From positions 120,589 to 184,588 of the forward strand of contig NW_020312749.1 in assembly GCF_002999335.1 (NCBI RefSeq): a stretch of 64,000 nt of DNA, written 5' to 3'. The translations under genes and the position numbers were made by a program. The notes under the pieces are model-generated. The model did no database searches. It saw only the letters and a program-made list of their open reading frames with translations, and was not told where the DNA came from. Position 1 is the stretch's first letter. Each line of letters opens with the position of its first letter. This document shows positions 9,471 through 22,784 of the stretch, piece by piece. Source of the DNA: Cyclospora cayetanensis. Taxonomy: Eukaryota > Apicomplexa > Conoidasida > Eucoccidiorida > Eimeriidae.

Positions 9471-12400
9471 TACTCATTACAATTCTTACACACAGATATA
9501 CTCGAGTTAGCGAGTGGAAGTGAGAGACGCCGTTTTTGTGTGTCTCATCTAGAGAAATTACGATTTGTAAGGAAGAGACTGTTGATCCGCGTAGCTTCTT
9601 AAGCAGCTGCTCAATGCAAGGCATCATAACGTTTTGCTCAACAGTTTTTTCAGTGGCTTAAAGTTCAGGCAGACTCACCACATTCCGTTCTCATGGGGCA
9701 CCAGCACCAAGGTGTGCATGAAGGCACTGGCCGATTCCCTTACTGTACCTTTTTTTCACAACAAATTACCCGCCTGTTCCTCGACATCTCCTCCACGCTA
9801 TGAGAGCCTTTGATAGTGCAGAATATAGCTTTCAACTGAGCTGGAGATTAGCTCAATACCGCACGCTGGACTATCGGCAGTCGGCCAGCTTGCTGGCTGC
9901 TCGTCATTATTTAGTACGTCCGTAAGCTTCCGCTGTTTCATGGCTAAGTGCTCAATGAAATTCCACAAAAACAAACCCTGTGCAGAGCTATATAGGGAAG
10001 ACACATGCGCAGAACTATCATCTCGTAGTGCAATGTTGATCTGCGCACATGAAGACTCTGCCTCACCTTTGTCACAGTACCACTCTTCCCCTATTACGAT
10101 ACAGGAAATGAGCATTGATGGTGAGACAAGGAGTCGATTTTCCTAGCGAGTCGTGAGAGGCTAACTTTTACGGCGCGCACCTGTGGCCGCATACATGCCT
10201 TTTACGGGGCCACGAATCGCACACCTAGGATGAGGTCAGTGTACTCGAGGTCCAACCTAGAAGTCACGAACTAAACTGGATGGATCGTTTTTTGATCTGA
10301 AGTGAGCTTTGGGTGCCGTAGTGTTGCAAAAGTGTGCTTTTGCTACCCTTCAGCAGATTTGAGTCTTGGGGGCCGTGCTATCGAGCGAACAGGCACACGA
10401 TATCGCTGTCCTATCTCCCTGAAAAACGCGTCTCCATATTTGTTGGCAGGTAGCACTAGCAATTACTGACCAATAATGTGAGCTTGCATTACCTCATAAT
10501 TGACCTATGGTGGGTCTCCAATCACGGTTTTGTTTCACGTTTTCCACTGCACTGCGTCACGGCCTGGATGGGGGCCTTTTGATTTTCCGATGCATCTCCT
10601 TCACACGCCAAGTGCCCTCCTTATACTAGGTCCACCAACGTTGTTCAGATTCTATGCTTCTTCTATGACTTTGCAACTACGGACTATGTGAGCGAAATTC
10701 GCACAATAAAAACAGATGGTTTGTTGTGGAACTATGCGGGGCTGTTTTGGAGAGCAGGTTTATTCCGATTTTCCTTCTGGTCCTCCTGTAACTGTAGGCG
10801 AGGCTGGTTGAAACAGCTGTAACGTCAATCTGCTCTCCCTGTTCAGTCCCAGGAGTTGTGCTTATTTGCCTAGTAGATCTCTACTAGTCGTGATTTTCAA
10901 GGGCTCCACCGGTCGGTTGTCTGCACTTGAGTCACTGCCCACATCCTGCGAGCACCACGCGTGACACTGCGAGTAGACGTGGAAAAAATCATTGCTGAAG
11001 CAACTGTTGGTCTACGTCGAGGCTTTACTAGGCTAAAGTCTTCTATTCTTTGATCCACAAGTACGTTGATAGGTTCTCCTGATCAGTGTTTGTGCGCCTT
11101 CCAAAGTTTGCGTCTGAGCTGAACTCCGCATAAACAGATGCATTACGGCTTGTATAAAGGCTTGAAGTCTAGTAATTCATGCAGGCATGCGAGTCCCTCT
11201 ACATGAGTAGATATTGTATTGCATCGTTTTTCCCTTCAATAAATAGGCTGCGTGGACACCGCACTGCTCTTGATTTCGAGTTAAACAGCGAGGAACACCT
11301 TCAACCAGCTAACAACTCATTTAGTATTGTGCCACCCTAAAGGCGGTCATGCGTTTGTTTGGTTGGCATAGCCTCTTTGCCGCATCCATAATCATTATGT
11401 CGGCTGCTTCACATGCTTATTCACCAGCTGTGGGGCAGCTGCGCTCGCATCAGCTTGCAGGCCGTTCTCTTCTGCCCTGACAGGCGTTGCGCCACTTCAG
11501 CTGCCGTCACCTGAGGTTTATTTCTTCCGGAATGCTATCAAAGAAAATCAAGGTACTGAATAACCAAATAGCTCAATCAAATCAAGACAGCAACGTAGAA
11601 GCCTGCTATCCAATTGCATTCACATCCAGTGGATGAGCAGGGAACAGCTGCGTCGAACCACGCTGGGCTACCAACGGTTGGGCTTTATATAAGCTCTAAG
11701 TAGGGAGGCACTTTGCTTCAGACTGAATACAAACTCACTAGAAACATATTGAGTGTTCCGCAATATGCCTACCGCCTTCCCCTGCTCGCGTCTCCCAATT
11801 CCCCACATGGAGGGATAGCCAGGCCGAGCGTAGCTGCGCCCTCTAAACGTTCCGAGCGCACATAGCTAGTCGTGCGTAGCACAATACGAACGCGCAAGCG
11901 GCGAGGCGTTGCCTTATGTCGAGCTAACGGCACTGTGCACTGACTATACCAGCAGACAACCAATCAGTAAAATCATTGGTAATTCTTTGTCAAATATTGC
12001 TGGTAGAGTAGAAAGCGTTCAAGTGTAGCCAGCCCCATTGTAGATATCTTCTGAGGGAATACTCAATACCTTCCTCTAAAGTTTTGCACTGTGTTGGAGT
12101 AAAGTGCCTTCTCATGGAGCACTCAGGCGAAGCTATGTGCACGCACACTGCGAAACGCTGGGGGCATCTTCATGTTGGGGAATCCCGTCAGGTCAGACGG
12201 AAACGTTCGACCAAGGGTTTCAGTGTCGGCCTAAATTTCTCTGACTGGTACCTTGTGGAGTATACTTTCCTTCTAGAGTCTGCTATGCGCCAGAAATGAG
12301 GACGAGGCAGGTAGTTGGCTGAGGCTAAGACCGAGCTCCTACAGGCACACACGGCTTCTTTTTAGACAGGAAGCCACGACGCGCCGCATAGACGCGGGGA

Positions 12401-12868
12401 ATTTAACAAAAGCGGAAAGGGTGAGATAGCAGTTGCCTCAATAGGATAGAAAGGCCGCACGGGGCACCCGAGCCATTGAGGTGGGTAGAGGCACGTGGCG
12501 GAGATGGGAGACTGGAGAAAAGATGATGCGACACTACAGGAGTGTACAGGCAGGGCAGTCAAAGGAGAGAAAGACTGCAGGAATAAACGGCATATGTAAT
12601 ACGTTTTCCCGTCTCCTGCACCCTCCAGTATACACTAGAGGCAGCCCGCTAACGGCACTTCATCGATGCTCCTTCTCCCTAGGAGTGCTACCCTTTACAC
12701 CTTCTACAGCCAAGGCGCTCTATAGTGGGGAAGCACCTGGTGCGCACATTCCGCTTCCCTGGGCAGCGCAGCACAGGGATTCTACTCGGCTTCCGTTTCG
12801 TAAAGTCGGTCAAAAAAATTGCCTTTCCACGAGTCTTCTGCGCAAAGGCCCTCTTTCACTGCTGGGGT
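9471..12868. other. gene-poor region
   Basis: About 3.4 kb without a recognisable gene. An ORF at 9798-10115 (minus, 105 aa) lies upstream of the gypsy relic in the same orientation and could be further decayed retroelement, but no motif supports this. One dispersed repeat copy lies at 11.8 kb. The last few hundred bases are 3' flank of the PX gene. Confidence 0.4.
11811..11941 (-). repeat. dispersed repeat family, copy E
   Basis: The reverse strand reads GTGCACAGTGCCGTTAGC ... then CTAGCTATGTGCGC, GGAACGTTTAGAG and a CTACGC/TATCCCT end. It matches the block order of the copies at 43.9, 23.6, 22.7 and 39.6 kb. Confidence 0.55.
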
Positions 12869-15800
12869 TTAAAGACTCTCCGCTGCGAGTTTGTGAAAAG
12901 CCGCCGCCCCAGCGGAGCTTCCCGCAGTGCCTCCCAGCCTCTCTCTGAGCCAGCAAATGTCTGCGTCATCAATACACTGCAGACTGGCTGAGCACGTATT
13001 CACTGCAGCAGCAGCTCTGTTGAGGTGCAGCTGCAGCTGCTGCCTTGTTTGCTGCTCCTGTAGAAGCAGGATGTCTCCTCGCCGTCGCAACGAGCGCATT
13101 GAGTGGTGAGACTTCTCCATCAGAATAGCGCCTATCCACTGCTCTCTGAGGGCAGCTTCAGCCTGCAGCAGCAGAGCATCCAGTTTTTGAAGGGCCTCGT
13201 GTTTTTTGGCCTTACACGCAGCCAGCGCCTCAGCACGAGCAGATGCTGCCTGCTGCAGCGCTTGCTGCTGCTGGAAGGCTTCCTCTAGCGCCAGACGAGT
13301 CGCTTCCTGCTGCTGCTGCAATCGCTGCAGCCGCTGGTCAGCAACGCACAACGCCTCCTCTGCCCTGAAAACGCAACACCCAGCCACGACAGCCGCGGGA
13401 GCACACACAGTGTGTGTGTGTGTGTGTGTGTGTGTGCTAGTCGAGCAAACACAGGAGGGAAGGCCAGTCCCCTCTCCAGACCGACTTTCAAAGTCTGAAC
13501 CGTGCGAGATTTCGGAAAAATAACGGGCAGCATGCTACAACTGGGCTGCCGTAGAGGGCACCCGCATGCTGCCTCAGTAGACAGAGCCATGCCATCTCAC
13601 TGTTTAAGCTCTTCCGACATCAACTCAGCCTTCTGATGCAGCACCGAGGGACTTGTTTGGCTTTCAATCGCCTTTTCAGCCCGCTGTATTTGGTGCTGCT
13701 GCCGCTGGGCATTCAGCTCCGCCTGTCTCGCTGCCTCCTCGCGAGTTGTCAAGGCGTCCTTCAGCCGCGCAAAGGCAGCTGTTGCGGTGCGTTCCGCAGT
13801 CGCAGCTGCCGTTGCAGCCGTTGCAGCCGTTGCAGCAGCAGCAGTGGATGGATCTGCAGCGTCTATGGGAGCAGGAGCTGCTCCTTCTCCCTGCTGCTGC
13901 TGCTGCATATTCCGCAGAAGCCCCTGCACCTTCCAACAGATGTCAGACAACAGCGCCTTTAGAGCCGCTACTTGTTCGCGCATATCCTCGTGCTTTCCGC
14001 CACTTGCAGAAGCAAGAAGTGCAGAAATCTGGCCATGCAACTCTTCCGTTAGTGGTGCCTCCAAGAGGCCAGTTATCGCAGCATGCAGGGAGGCACCGCT
14101 AGTCCACGAGCAACCGCTAAGATCCTTCTGTTGCAGTGCAGACTCCACCGCCTGAGAAGCCGCGCACATGACAGCAAAGCATAAGAAAGAAATTCCCCCA
14201 TCAGACACGCACAACACCCCATGCATCAGAACGAGGCACGCATCACTGCTGCGTTTACTGCTGCTTTCATTGCCGCGGCTGCTACGGCATTCACTGGGAA
14301 TGCAATGCCAAGTGCGTTGCGAAGGAAGGCTCTCTATAAAACCCCAAGAGAGTCCAAGAAATGTCATGCGTGCTCTCTCTCTTTCTCTCTCTCTTTTTCT
14401 CTCTCTATTTCCTTCTCTCTCTCTTTTTCTCGCTTTCCCTCTGTTTCTCCCTCTCTCTTTCTCTCTCTTTCCCTCTGTTTCTCCCTCTCTCTTGCGCGCG
14501 GAGTTTCGCGTAAGCTTTAACGTCTTCTCAGTCGATGAATCGCACACAAATTAAAGTGTGCCCCGCCAGCCTCCCCCCTTCCCCCCTCCCCGCGAAAAGG
14601 CATGCAGCCACACGCAAAAGAATGCGCTCCTCTCTCACCTGGACAGCTGCCAAGGAGAGGCGGCAGTCGCGTGCGAGTCGCTCGTCCGCTGCTGCTCGCT
14701 GCAGCAGCTCGTGTGCCTCTGCCACTCTAGCATTTTCCCTCTCCAGCAAACAGCGCAGATGATGCAGCAGCTGCTGCCTGTGCTTCAGCTGCTCTAGCAG
14801 CTGGCGCCTGCGTTCGGGTGCTGCAGCCATCACCTGCGGCACCAACAGGCAACAGCAAACCCCACGGCTGGAGCCTCACAAGAAGGCTGCAGGATTCACT
14901 GCAAGGCGCTGTCACAGACGCAATACGACCACTACACGCCGCAGGGCATCAAATACACACACACATACACACACACATACACACACACACACACACATAC
15001 ACACACACACACAAACACACACACACACTGCATGCTGCCTTAGCTAGCCGCACGAGCAGCAAGAAGAAGCCTCAAGATTTTTAGCATCAGTAACAGCCAG
15101 CCGGGAGGGGCGGGTGCTCGGAAATGCATGCGGCGTGTTGAGGGGTAAGTGCCTCTGCCGCGGAAAATATCTCCTCAGCATGCACGCATGCAGTTGCGAC
15201 GGCTGCGCCAATCTGAAGAAGCGAAGTGGCCAACCGAGCGGCAGAGGCATTGGCGGGGAATGCACAAGGCGTAGCAGAAGAGAAGACAGAGACTCTGCGA
15301 GGGCCCTTTAGTTGGCATGCTTGCCGCGAACCTGCTGAATATCTGCGAACTGGGTTCGGTGGCACTGCACTTTCCTCTGAAGGTTCAGCTGCTCGATCAA
15401 GCTGCCTTGCAGCATTTGTTGCGTCTCGAGCTGCTGCTGCTGCTGCTGCTGGAGGGCTTTTGCGCTTTGAGCCGCTGCTGCCTCGGCGGCAGCGAGAGCG
15501 TCAGAAGCCTTTCTTTCCTCTTCTTCCAGAGAAGCGGCGGAAACGAAGAGGGGCAGCACCTCCGGAGCTATGAGCTGCTCTGTGCTGAGTGTTTGGAGTT
15601 TCTGCGCAGACAAGGCAGCATCCCCGCACGCATCCCCAGGCGCGCACGGAGAGGAACCCAAGAATTAGCCTTACGTCGAGCGAAAGACAAGGCGTTCTGA
15701 GAGGGAAAGAGAAGCTCACACACACAAAACGAAGCAGGCAGACACCCACAGGGCTGCAACAGCACGAAAAGCCGCGCAAAAGGAGTGCAGCTGCGGCACA

Positions 15801-18800
15801 GGAGCTTCACCATAGTTTCCCACTGCGTTCGGTTTAGCTCGATGAAGGAGCACTGCAGGATGAGCTGTCGCTGCATGCGATGGCGGACTGCTCCCAGGGA
15901 TGCGCAAGCTTGAGAGGCGTCCAGCAGGCGGAGCTTGCAGCCCTCAAGGCTCCCTGAGAGGCCGTCCTCTGCCTCTGGATCTGCTCCGCCTTCTTGGTTG
16001 CTGCCCACCGCGTACGCAAGACAGTCTGGCTCTGCAGCCTGATTCAAGCTCCAGGAAGCGCTCTGAAGCCTCCCCGAGAATTCCCCCTCCATCGCGGTGC
16101 GCTGAGGCTGCGGCGGATGACGCCCTCGCGTGTGCGTGGAGAGCTGTTGCTGGAAGGCATCGGGCAGCGCAGCGCCTCGACTTGCTGCCAGCCGCAGTCG
16201 ATGCTGCAACAGCCGCTGGTGCTGTTGCAGCTGCAGCCCAAAGTGCGCTTCCTCCTCCAGCAGCTGGTGCAGCAGCACCAGCTCCACATGCAGCCGCAAG
16301 AAGTGCGCGCGAGGGGCCCACGAAGCCCCCTCGCCGTCCATCCCCACCTGCAGCAACTTCAAGGCGGCTGGTGCAGAAAGTCTTGGCTGCAGGGAATTCC
16401 TGAGTCTTGAGGCTGGCTGTCGCCCTCCTCCTTCCTTCGCAGCTTCGGACGGCGCAGTTCGTGGCGCGTCTGCATCCTGCGCTTCGCCAGAGAACGACAG
16501 TGCCTGGGCAAGCCAAGCTTCGCCTTCGGCCGCTTCCCCTTCAGCAGCCGTACCGTCACAATGCGACGCACTACGAAGGCTCCCTTCCGCGTGCTGGTGA
16601 AGACGCGAGGAGGCGGCGAGAGCACCAACGCGCGTCCACCACGACGGGCTCCACAGAAGACAAAGCGCCGCGAGGCGCTGGACGGTGATACTGCTGCTGT
16701 GCTGCAGCTGCTGGGCAAGGGCCCCCAACAGGGGCCCCTCCACACCGTCTTCTTTCCGGGGGCCCAAGGGGGGGGGGCCCCCTGTTTCCCCCCCCTCCGG
16801 AATCTCAAAAAGCGAGAAACTTTCTGCTCCGTACAGCTCCTCGTCGGCGCAGGTGCTCAAGCTCACATCCGCAGTCAAGCCTCCCTTATGGCTTCCGAGA
16901 AAGCTCTCTTCAACGACCTTTTGCGGGCGCTGAAGTTCGCAGATTTTCGAGAGGCGCTGTACTTCTTCTCCACTGCCGCGACACGGAGCTTCTGCATCGG
17001 CGCATCCCTGCAAGCGATCTGGCAGACTCCTGCTTCCCTCTTGAGCGGCCTGCTGCAGCCGCTGCAACACAGCAGACTGTCGCCGCTGGTGCTGCTGCTG
17101 CTCCTGCTGCCGCGAGAACTCGCTGTTGCAGCGCGTTGCAGCCACCGCGAGCAGCCAGCACACGAAGAAGGCGATTTCCGTCTCCCATAAGTGCTGCGAG
17201 GAAGAGGAGGACGAGGGGAGGCGGACTGAGATCGTGCTCGGAGAGGCCTCTTCGCTCCCGGGGTGAGCAAGAGGCACTTCCTCTTCTGCAGCCTCTCCAA
17301 ACGAGTCGCTCTCCTGCCCAAGGCTGACCGCGCAGGAGGCAGCAGCCTCCGTGTGAGCTGGCGCTTTGGGTAGCCGCTTCGAAAGAGCCACCCGGTATTC
17401 CGGAGAGCCACTCTTCGCGGCTTTCTCCCCATCCAAAGGCGCTGGCAATGCGCTGCCGCCGCTACTCCGACCTAGGAGATCTGCTAGGGGCGCTACCATT
17501 TGCGGCTGAAGCAGATAGCGGAGGAACAACGCGTCGATGGCGGTCGAGACGAGCTGAGAGCAAGCAGTCAGAGGCAGCAACACACACAGCTCACCGCGAA
17601 AGCAGCTCGCTTCCACGCCTCCCCCTTCTCCCCTTCCTCGATGAGGCTTTCTCTGCATGTGCCGTATCGGCACTCTGAGTAGCTAAGGCATCTAAAAAGC
17701 GAGCAGCCTCTATGCAAGGCTTCGCATATCGGTAACCGGCACTTGCGCACTGCCAAACCGCCGCTATTGCGTCACGCATGGCACAAGGGAACACAAGGCT
17801 CATGGCTTTAAGCTTAGCGTATTACTCCTTGCTTCCACTTGGGAGCTCTAAGCGCGTTGAGAATGACCAAAAGAGGAAGTGCGCTAACGGCAGCCGCTGC
17901 TTCAGAACTCCTCCCTCCCTCCCTCGCAAGTTGCTGCTGGGAAGCCTCCACAGTCCTCTGCGCTTCAGGCAGCTCCCCCTCCGCAGGCAAGCCGCTCTGG
18001 CGCTGTTGCTGCTGTTGCTGCCAACGCAGGAGGTCTCTCAGAAGGGCAGAGGCAGGCCTGTGGAGGCGTCCGCTTCCGTGGAGCAGCGTTAGGAGCTGCT
18101 GCTGCACTTCCGAGTGCAGCGGCTGCTGCTGTAGCTCGCAACAAAAGCGGCGTTGTTGCAGCAGCCAGGAGAGAGAAAGGCCAGCCAAGAGACGGGCTGT
18201 CGTGGAGGAGGCGCAGCAGTAGAGCAGCGACAGCACATCCAGTCCAGTGGAGCGTGGCATGGTTAAAGCCTAGGCACGCACAAATAAAGCGCAAACAGCA
18301 GAGCAGGAGAGCCGCAGTAGCGGCGGCGACAGGTGTAGCAGCAGAAACAGCAGCAAAAAATGCAGATGCGGGAAGCCCCCCCCTTTCGGCCGCAGTAAAG
18401 CCAGCATACATACCCCTGTAGGCGCATACAGATCTGTCTATATGTGTATCTCAACACGGAAGTACCCTCAAGCATTCGCAGAAACTTAAGGCATCCCGCA
18501 AAACCGCTCTCCCCCCTTTCCCCCCCCTTTACTCCCCCCTTTCAGTTCTACGCGCAGGCAGCAGGCTGCAAAGAAATTACCGTCTGAACCCCGACAAGAG
18601 GCATCGCTCGCCACAGGATCAACGCCACAGTTTCATGCAGCCGACCGCACGCCGCGTCCAGACAACCCCACCCCAGAGTCGAGGGAGAGAGAGTGGAGGC
18701 AAAGCTGCGCACAGCAGCCTCCCGAAGGCTCTGCTGCTGCCCGTGACAACGTTCCAGTGGATGCGTAAGCCAGTGCTGCTCTAAGCACACGCTATCCGCC

Positions 18801-20899
18801 TCTGGGGAACGCTCGCCAGCGCCGACTGCATCGTCGGTCGAAGTCTCTCCCACAAGCCGTTGCGAGGGAAAAGTCTGAGCCGCTGCTGCTCGAGCAGCGC
18901 AGACAGCTCTGTGGAAGCTCGAGGACGGGAAGGCGGAGCAGACAGCCGGGGAAGCCAGCAGCAGCAAGCGACGTGCCATACCCTCGAGCTTGCGATGCCT
19001 CCGTTGTCTCGCTGCAGCAGCAGGAGTAGCAGCCGCAGCAGCAGAGGCGGAGGACGCGCAGGCTGCTGCCGTCGCTTTCTCCCCCCTCCCCCCCTCGTCG
19101 CTGCTGCTGCCGCTGCTGCAACTCAGCTCACTGCCCAAGTATGCGGCGAAGGATCCTTTGCTGCAGTCCAGCGCCTCTCCGGAGAACTCTCTGCTGCTAG
19201 GCGAACTTCCCAACCGAATTGCAGCGGCAGAATCGCGATTCGGCTGCTGCTGAGGGGCAAGGGAGGCTTCCCAGGAGGCGGGAGTGCTGCACTTCCCTGC
19301 AGAGCGCTGGAGGAGGCTGTGGAGTCGAAAGAGACCGTCGGAGCGGCGGATGAAAGCCAGCAGTTCCTCTGGTCTCGCACTGGCAAATCTGCAGAGGAAG
19401 CTGCTGCTGCAGTCCATCAGACACAGCAGCAGCGAGGCATCCGCGAGCGGAAAGGCGTCTCTGGAGCTCTCTCGCTCCGCCTCTTCGGCTTCCGGCGCCT
19501 TCGGACTGCCGATCGAGCGAAGGGGGGCTTCTGAGCCGCTCTCTTCTCGGCTGCACTTCGCTGTAGCTGGATGCACAGCCTCGCGAATGGGGAGTCTGGC
19601 AGGCACTGCTGAGTCGCCTCTCGAAAGGCTTGCATGCGTCGCTTTCGCGGCAACAGACAAGTTCTTGGACTGCAAGGAGAGGGCGCTTACGAACGGTTGG
19701 CAGAGGCGGGAAAGAGCTGAGAGCGCCTCTTCCAAGAGCGCCAAGATCCTCGAAAAAGCCTCCCCCTCAGACAGCACGCACAGCGCCTGCCCGGCGACCG
19801 TATCAGGCGAGGGAGCGTGCTGCACTTGCTGCTGCCCTTGCTGCTCCTGCTGCAGTCGCTTCTTCTTCAGCAGCAGCAGCAACAGACAGACAACCCGCAG
19901 CTGCACCTGGAAGTGCAAGCGACACGGTTCCGCAACGAGGTCCAGCAAGCGCTTGACGAGATCGGGGTGAGCGAGACGCCAAGGAACTACGCCGCTATTG
20001 CCGCCCTTCTCGCGAGGGGCGAGACTCTCGCTGAGCATCGCTTGGAGAGCCTGCAGAGCACGATCGAGGCGGCGCTGCTGCTGCTCCGCATCCCCTTTGG
20101 ACAGCATGTGTCTTGTGCTGCAGCAGAAGAAGAGGGCTACTGCCTGTGCCTCCCTCCCCTTGCTTCCCAAGAAATCCCACAAAGGCTTCGCCTGCAGCAC
20201 TTGCTCCTGCTGCAGCAACAGTCGCAAATAGCGCTCCAACTGCCGCCGCCTCTGCTCGATGAAGGCAGGACCTTGAAAGCTCAAAACGCTCTTTGGAGGG
20301 AGCGCCGCGTAAGAACCCTCTGCTGGCTCTTCCCCTCCGCATTTTCCGACCAGCACGGAGAAGAGCCAAGACAAGGCGTTGCGGCTGCCCGCCCCCTGCG
20401 GCTGCGCCGCTTGCCCGTTGGTCTCTTCCGCTCCTGCGGCTGAGGCAGCATCAGCCCTGCGATCGCTGCTGCGCATGCGCGCAGGCGCTCCTGGCTGGAG
20501 CACGCCGCTGTCGGCCGTTCCTGCGAGGAAAGCAGTCCCCGCTGCCTCCGTTCTAGGCGTCTTGGGGGCGGTCGTCGCGCAGTGCTGCGCCTCCGAGAGA
20601 GCCTTCTGCAGCTCGCTGTGGAGTTTCACGAATTCCCTGAAGCGGCGCTCGATCGTGTGGAGCCTCCCCAAGTCGCTCCACTGTATGCGGTACTGGGCGT
20701 GAGAGAGAAACAGTCCTTCGCACACGACGTCGGCTCGCGGAATCGACACAGAGAAGGGCGAGGTCTCTACACCGGCAGCGAGGCTTCCCCTCCCCGGAAA
20801 AGGAGCATCTGTGCCTCCTCGAGGCGGCATCCGTGGAGACGACTCTGAGGGGTTTCCCCCCGGGGAGGCTTTGTCAGGCTCGAGAGGCTGCGGAGCCAT
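12869..20899 (-). CDS. large PX-domain protein with C-terminal coiled coil
   Basis: Seven exons close in phase: 20899-18581, 18269-17826, 17553-15811, 15601-15332, 14833-14639, 14151-13601 and 13364-12869 (about 2005 aa). An in-frame ATG at 21109 would add 70 residues; I prefer MAPQPLEPDK at 20899. A PX (phox, phosphoinositide-binding) domain lies at about residues 47-245. It has the RRFREF basic motif and the PPK element followed by RRRQLERYL, but the two halves are split by about 95 low-complexity residues (104-198). The middle is Leu/Ala-rich, probably helical, with Gln runs. Residues about 1500-2005 are Gln/Ala/Glu-rich heptad-like coiled coil. This suggests a membrane-traffic scaffold binding PI3P-type lipids on endosomal or vacuolar membranes. 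Plasmodium has a large PX protein, but orthology is untested. An extra exon near 15.1-15.2 kb is possible. Confidence 0.75.
13402..13437. repeat. (CA)/(TG) tract with inverted symmetry in a PX-gene intron
   Basis: GCACACACAG is followed directly by 13 TG units, so the strand can fold back on itself. It lies in the last intron (13365-13600). Confidence 0.9.
14372..14492. repeat. CT-rich tract in a PX-gene intron
   Basis: Imperfect (CT)n/(TTTCTC)n of about 120 bp in the intron 14152-14638. It is purine-rich (GA) on the transcript of the PX gene. Confidence 0.9.
14954..15028. repeat. (CA)n microsatellite in a PX-gene intron
   Basis: About 75 bp of CA repeats broken by CATACA units, in the intron 14834-15331. 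The PX transcript carries (TG)n. Confidence 0.9.
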
Positions 20900-22287
20900 T
20901 GCGGAGGTCAAGACAGAGGGAAGGGCGAAGACGCTGGTCACCCCCGAGTGCAAAAACACCCCCGCAGGGAGACTCCTCTGTCGATGCGAAACTGCGAGAT
21001 AGAGAGAGAGAAGACTGGAAAAGGGCGGGACGGAGGGGAGGCGTCCGGAGAAATGCGCAGGCAATGCCTCCTCCTGCGTGGCACCTCCTTCAGGAGGAAA
21101 CTCTTTCAAAGTCGAGAGGCGATGCGCGTCACCGCAGCTGTGAAAGAATGAAGGTCAAAACGGCATCCCTCCGGAGGCAGAAGGAGCACGTGGAGTGGGA
21201 GCAGGAGAGGGAGTGCAGAGGAATCTCTGAGGTTCAAGCGTCGAAGTGCAACTCTCTGGGGTGAGCGAGAGCCCTATGGGAGGCGAGAGGCCAAAGGTTT
21301 CAGTGATCAGGAGAAGAAAGACTATTAGGGCGGCAAGGCGAGCGAAAAATACAAAAGAAGACGCTTGGATAACCGCGAGAATGCGCCACTGGAGGCGAAC
21401 AGTTCGCCAGCCGCCATCGACGCGGTGTAATTTCCGCGGTAAATAGCACTCAGGAATGCGTGTGTTGGCAAATTCTTCATTAGTGCCCCTGTCCCTGCTA
21501 CATGATGCATGGGAACTCATCTGCCATGCAGGAATTTGTTCTCTAGTGAGAGAACCAGAGACCGGAGAGAGTATGCAGTCCTAAGATCCAGATGGCGAAA
21601 GCATGAGGGCGCGTTCGGTGAGAGCTGCAAACGAAGGATGTGCTACTTTCCCCCTTTCCTTCCTGATGACTAATCCTTTAGCCAAATAGTCACGCTTGAT
21701 TGAGTCTTATTTTGCCGAGAAAGCCGACAGTGGTCTTCCATGGGGCGTGTTGTTGTGTCCTCCCTTCCTACACGCGGAGCAGTCAGTCGGCCGCTGTCGC
21801 AGTCGAGGGTGCGTTGTGTGTGTGTCTGTGGGTGCACCCAATCTTCCCAAACTTCGGAAAACAGTTTCATGGCACTTCTTATGTGTTGTATGATATTCCT
21901 GTTGTGTATGTAACGTTACAATGCAGCACTATGCACTGCGCACACAGTGCCCCCCCTGGTGGGTGTTTCTTTGCCTCGAACCGCTGCATGCAGCGGTTTC
22001 CTTCTCACTGCTAGCCGCCGAGCAGGAAACAGAACTAGCTTCATCTTATTTTGAAGGACCCTCTCAGTTGCACCGCCAGCTCGCGCGGCTCAGGTAACGC
22101 ATTGAGAGAAAACCCTTCTGGCAAGTCCTTCTGTGTGCGCGTGAGCGCAAAGCGCCAAGCTACACTAAGGCACTGTCTATCATACCACTTTAATCGAGTT
22201 TAAATTAGTTGTACACTGACCTTTCGGCTTTAGGTGCCTGTTTACGCTATTTCTCGAAATGTAGAGTTCATTCAATGCGCCTAGAAT

Positions 22288-22376
22288 CAGTTTTCTGCGC
22301 GTGTGCGCTGGATGCCGGGTCCAACCACCTGTGACTGCTCGAAGTGCTTACAGAGTGTAGCTACACGCTCCTTGGC
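22288..22376 (+). repeat. dispersed repeat family, copy G (partial)
   Basis: Shares the central block: GCTGGATGCCGGG, then CTCGAAGTGCTTACAGAG, then GTAGCTACACGCTCC. Compare GGAGTGCTTAGAG and CTTCACGCGTACCCTAGC in copy A. Confidence 0.4.
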
Positions 22377-22650
22377 TGTTTCTCTCTTCTTAAATCTGAA
22401 CCGTGAGGGGGGCGAGCAGGAAATATACGCAGCACTTTTTGGAAGGACGCTCAATAATTTTGTCTAATGGTTTGTATCAAGTCCGGAAGTAGGTGCTTTT
22501 CTTACTTAAGGAGAACGTGGCGTCTCCTTATCTCTGCCATACTCCTTCAGGTTTCCAGAGTGAGTGAAATTATATTTCTACCTACAAAGGCCTTAAATAG
22601 AGCCTGATGCATGAGCTGTTCCTCTTTTGACCCAATCGCCGAGATGAGGG

Positions 22651-22784
22651 AGGAGGGACAGCTAGGGCACGCGTAGTTTAAGCCTCTAGGCTCTGTGTGT
22701 GTTCTGCAGCTAGCTGCACATAGCATCTAATGCGCATGCGTGCAACACTGCGCCTTCTTGTGTCGAGATAACAGCACTCTGCAT
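22651..22784 (-). repeat. dispersed repeat family, copy C
   Basis: On the plus strand it reads GGGACAGCTAGGGCACGCG ... AGCTAGCTGCACATAGCATC ... CTTGTGTCGAGATAACAGC. This is the reverse of copy A, block by block. Confidence 0.6.

Noticed and set aside
15900..20443. Many 100-225-aa plus-strand ORFs rich in Leu, Arg, Ser and Ala
   Set aside because: Shadows of the GC-rich, CAG-rich PX gene on the opposite strand.
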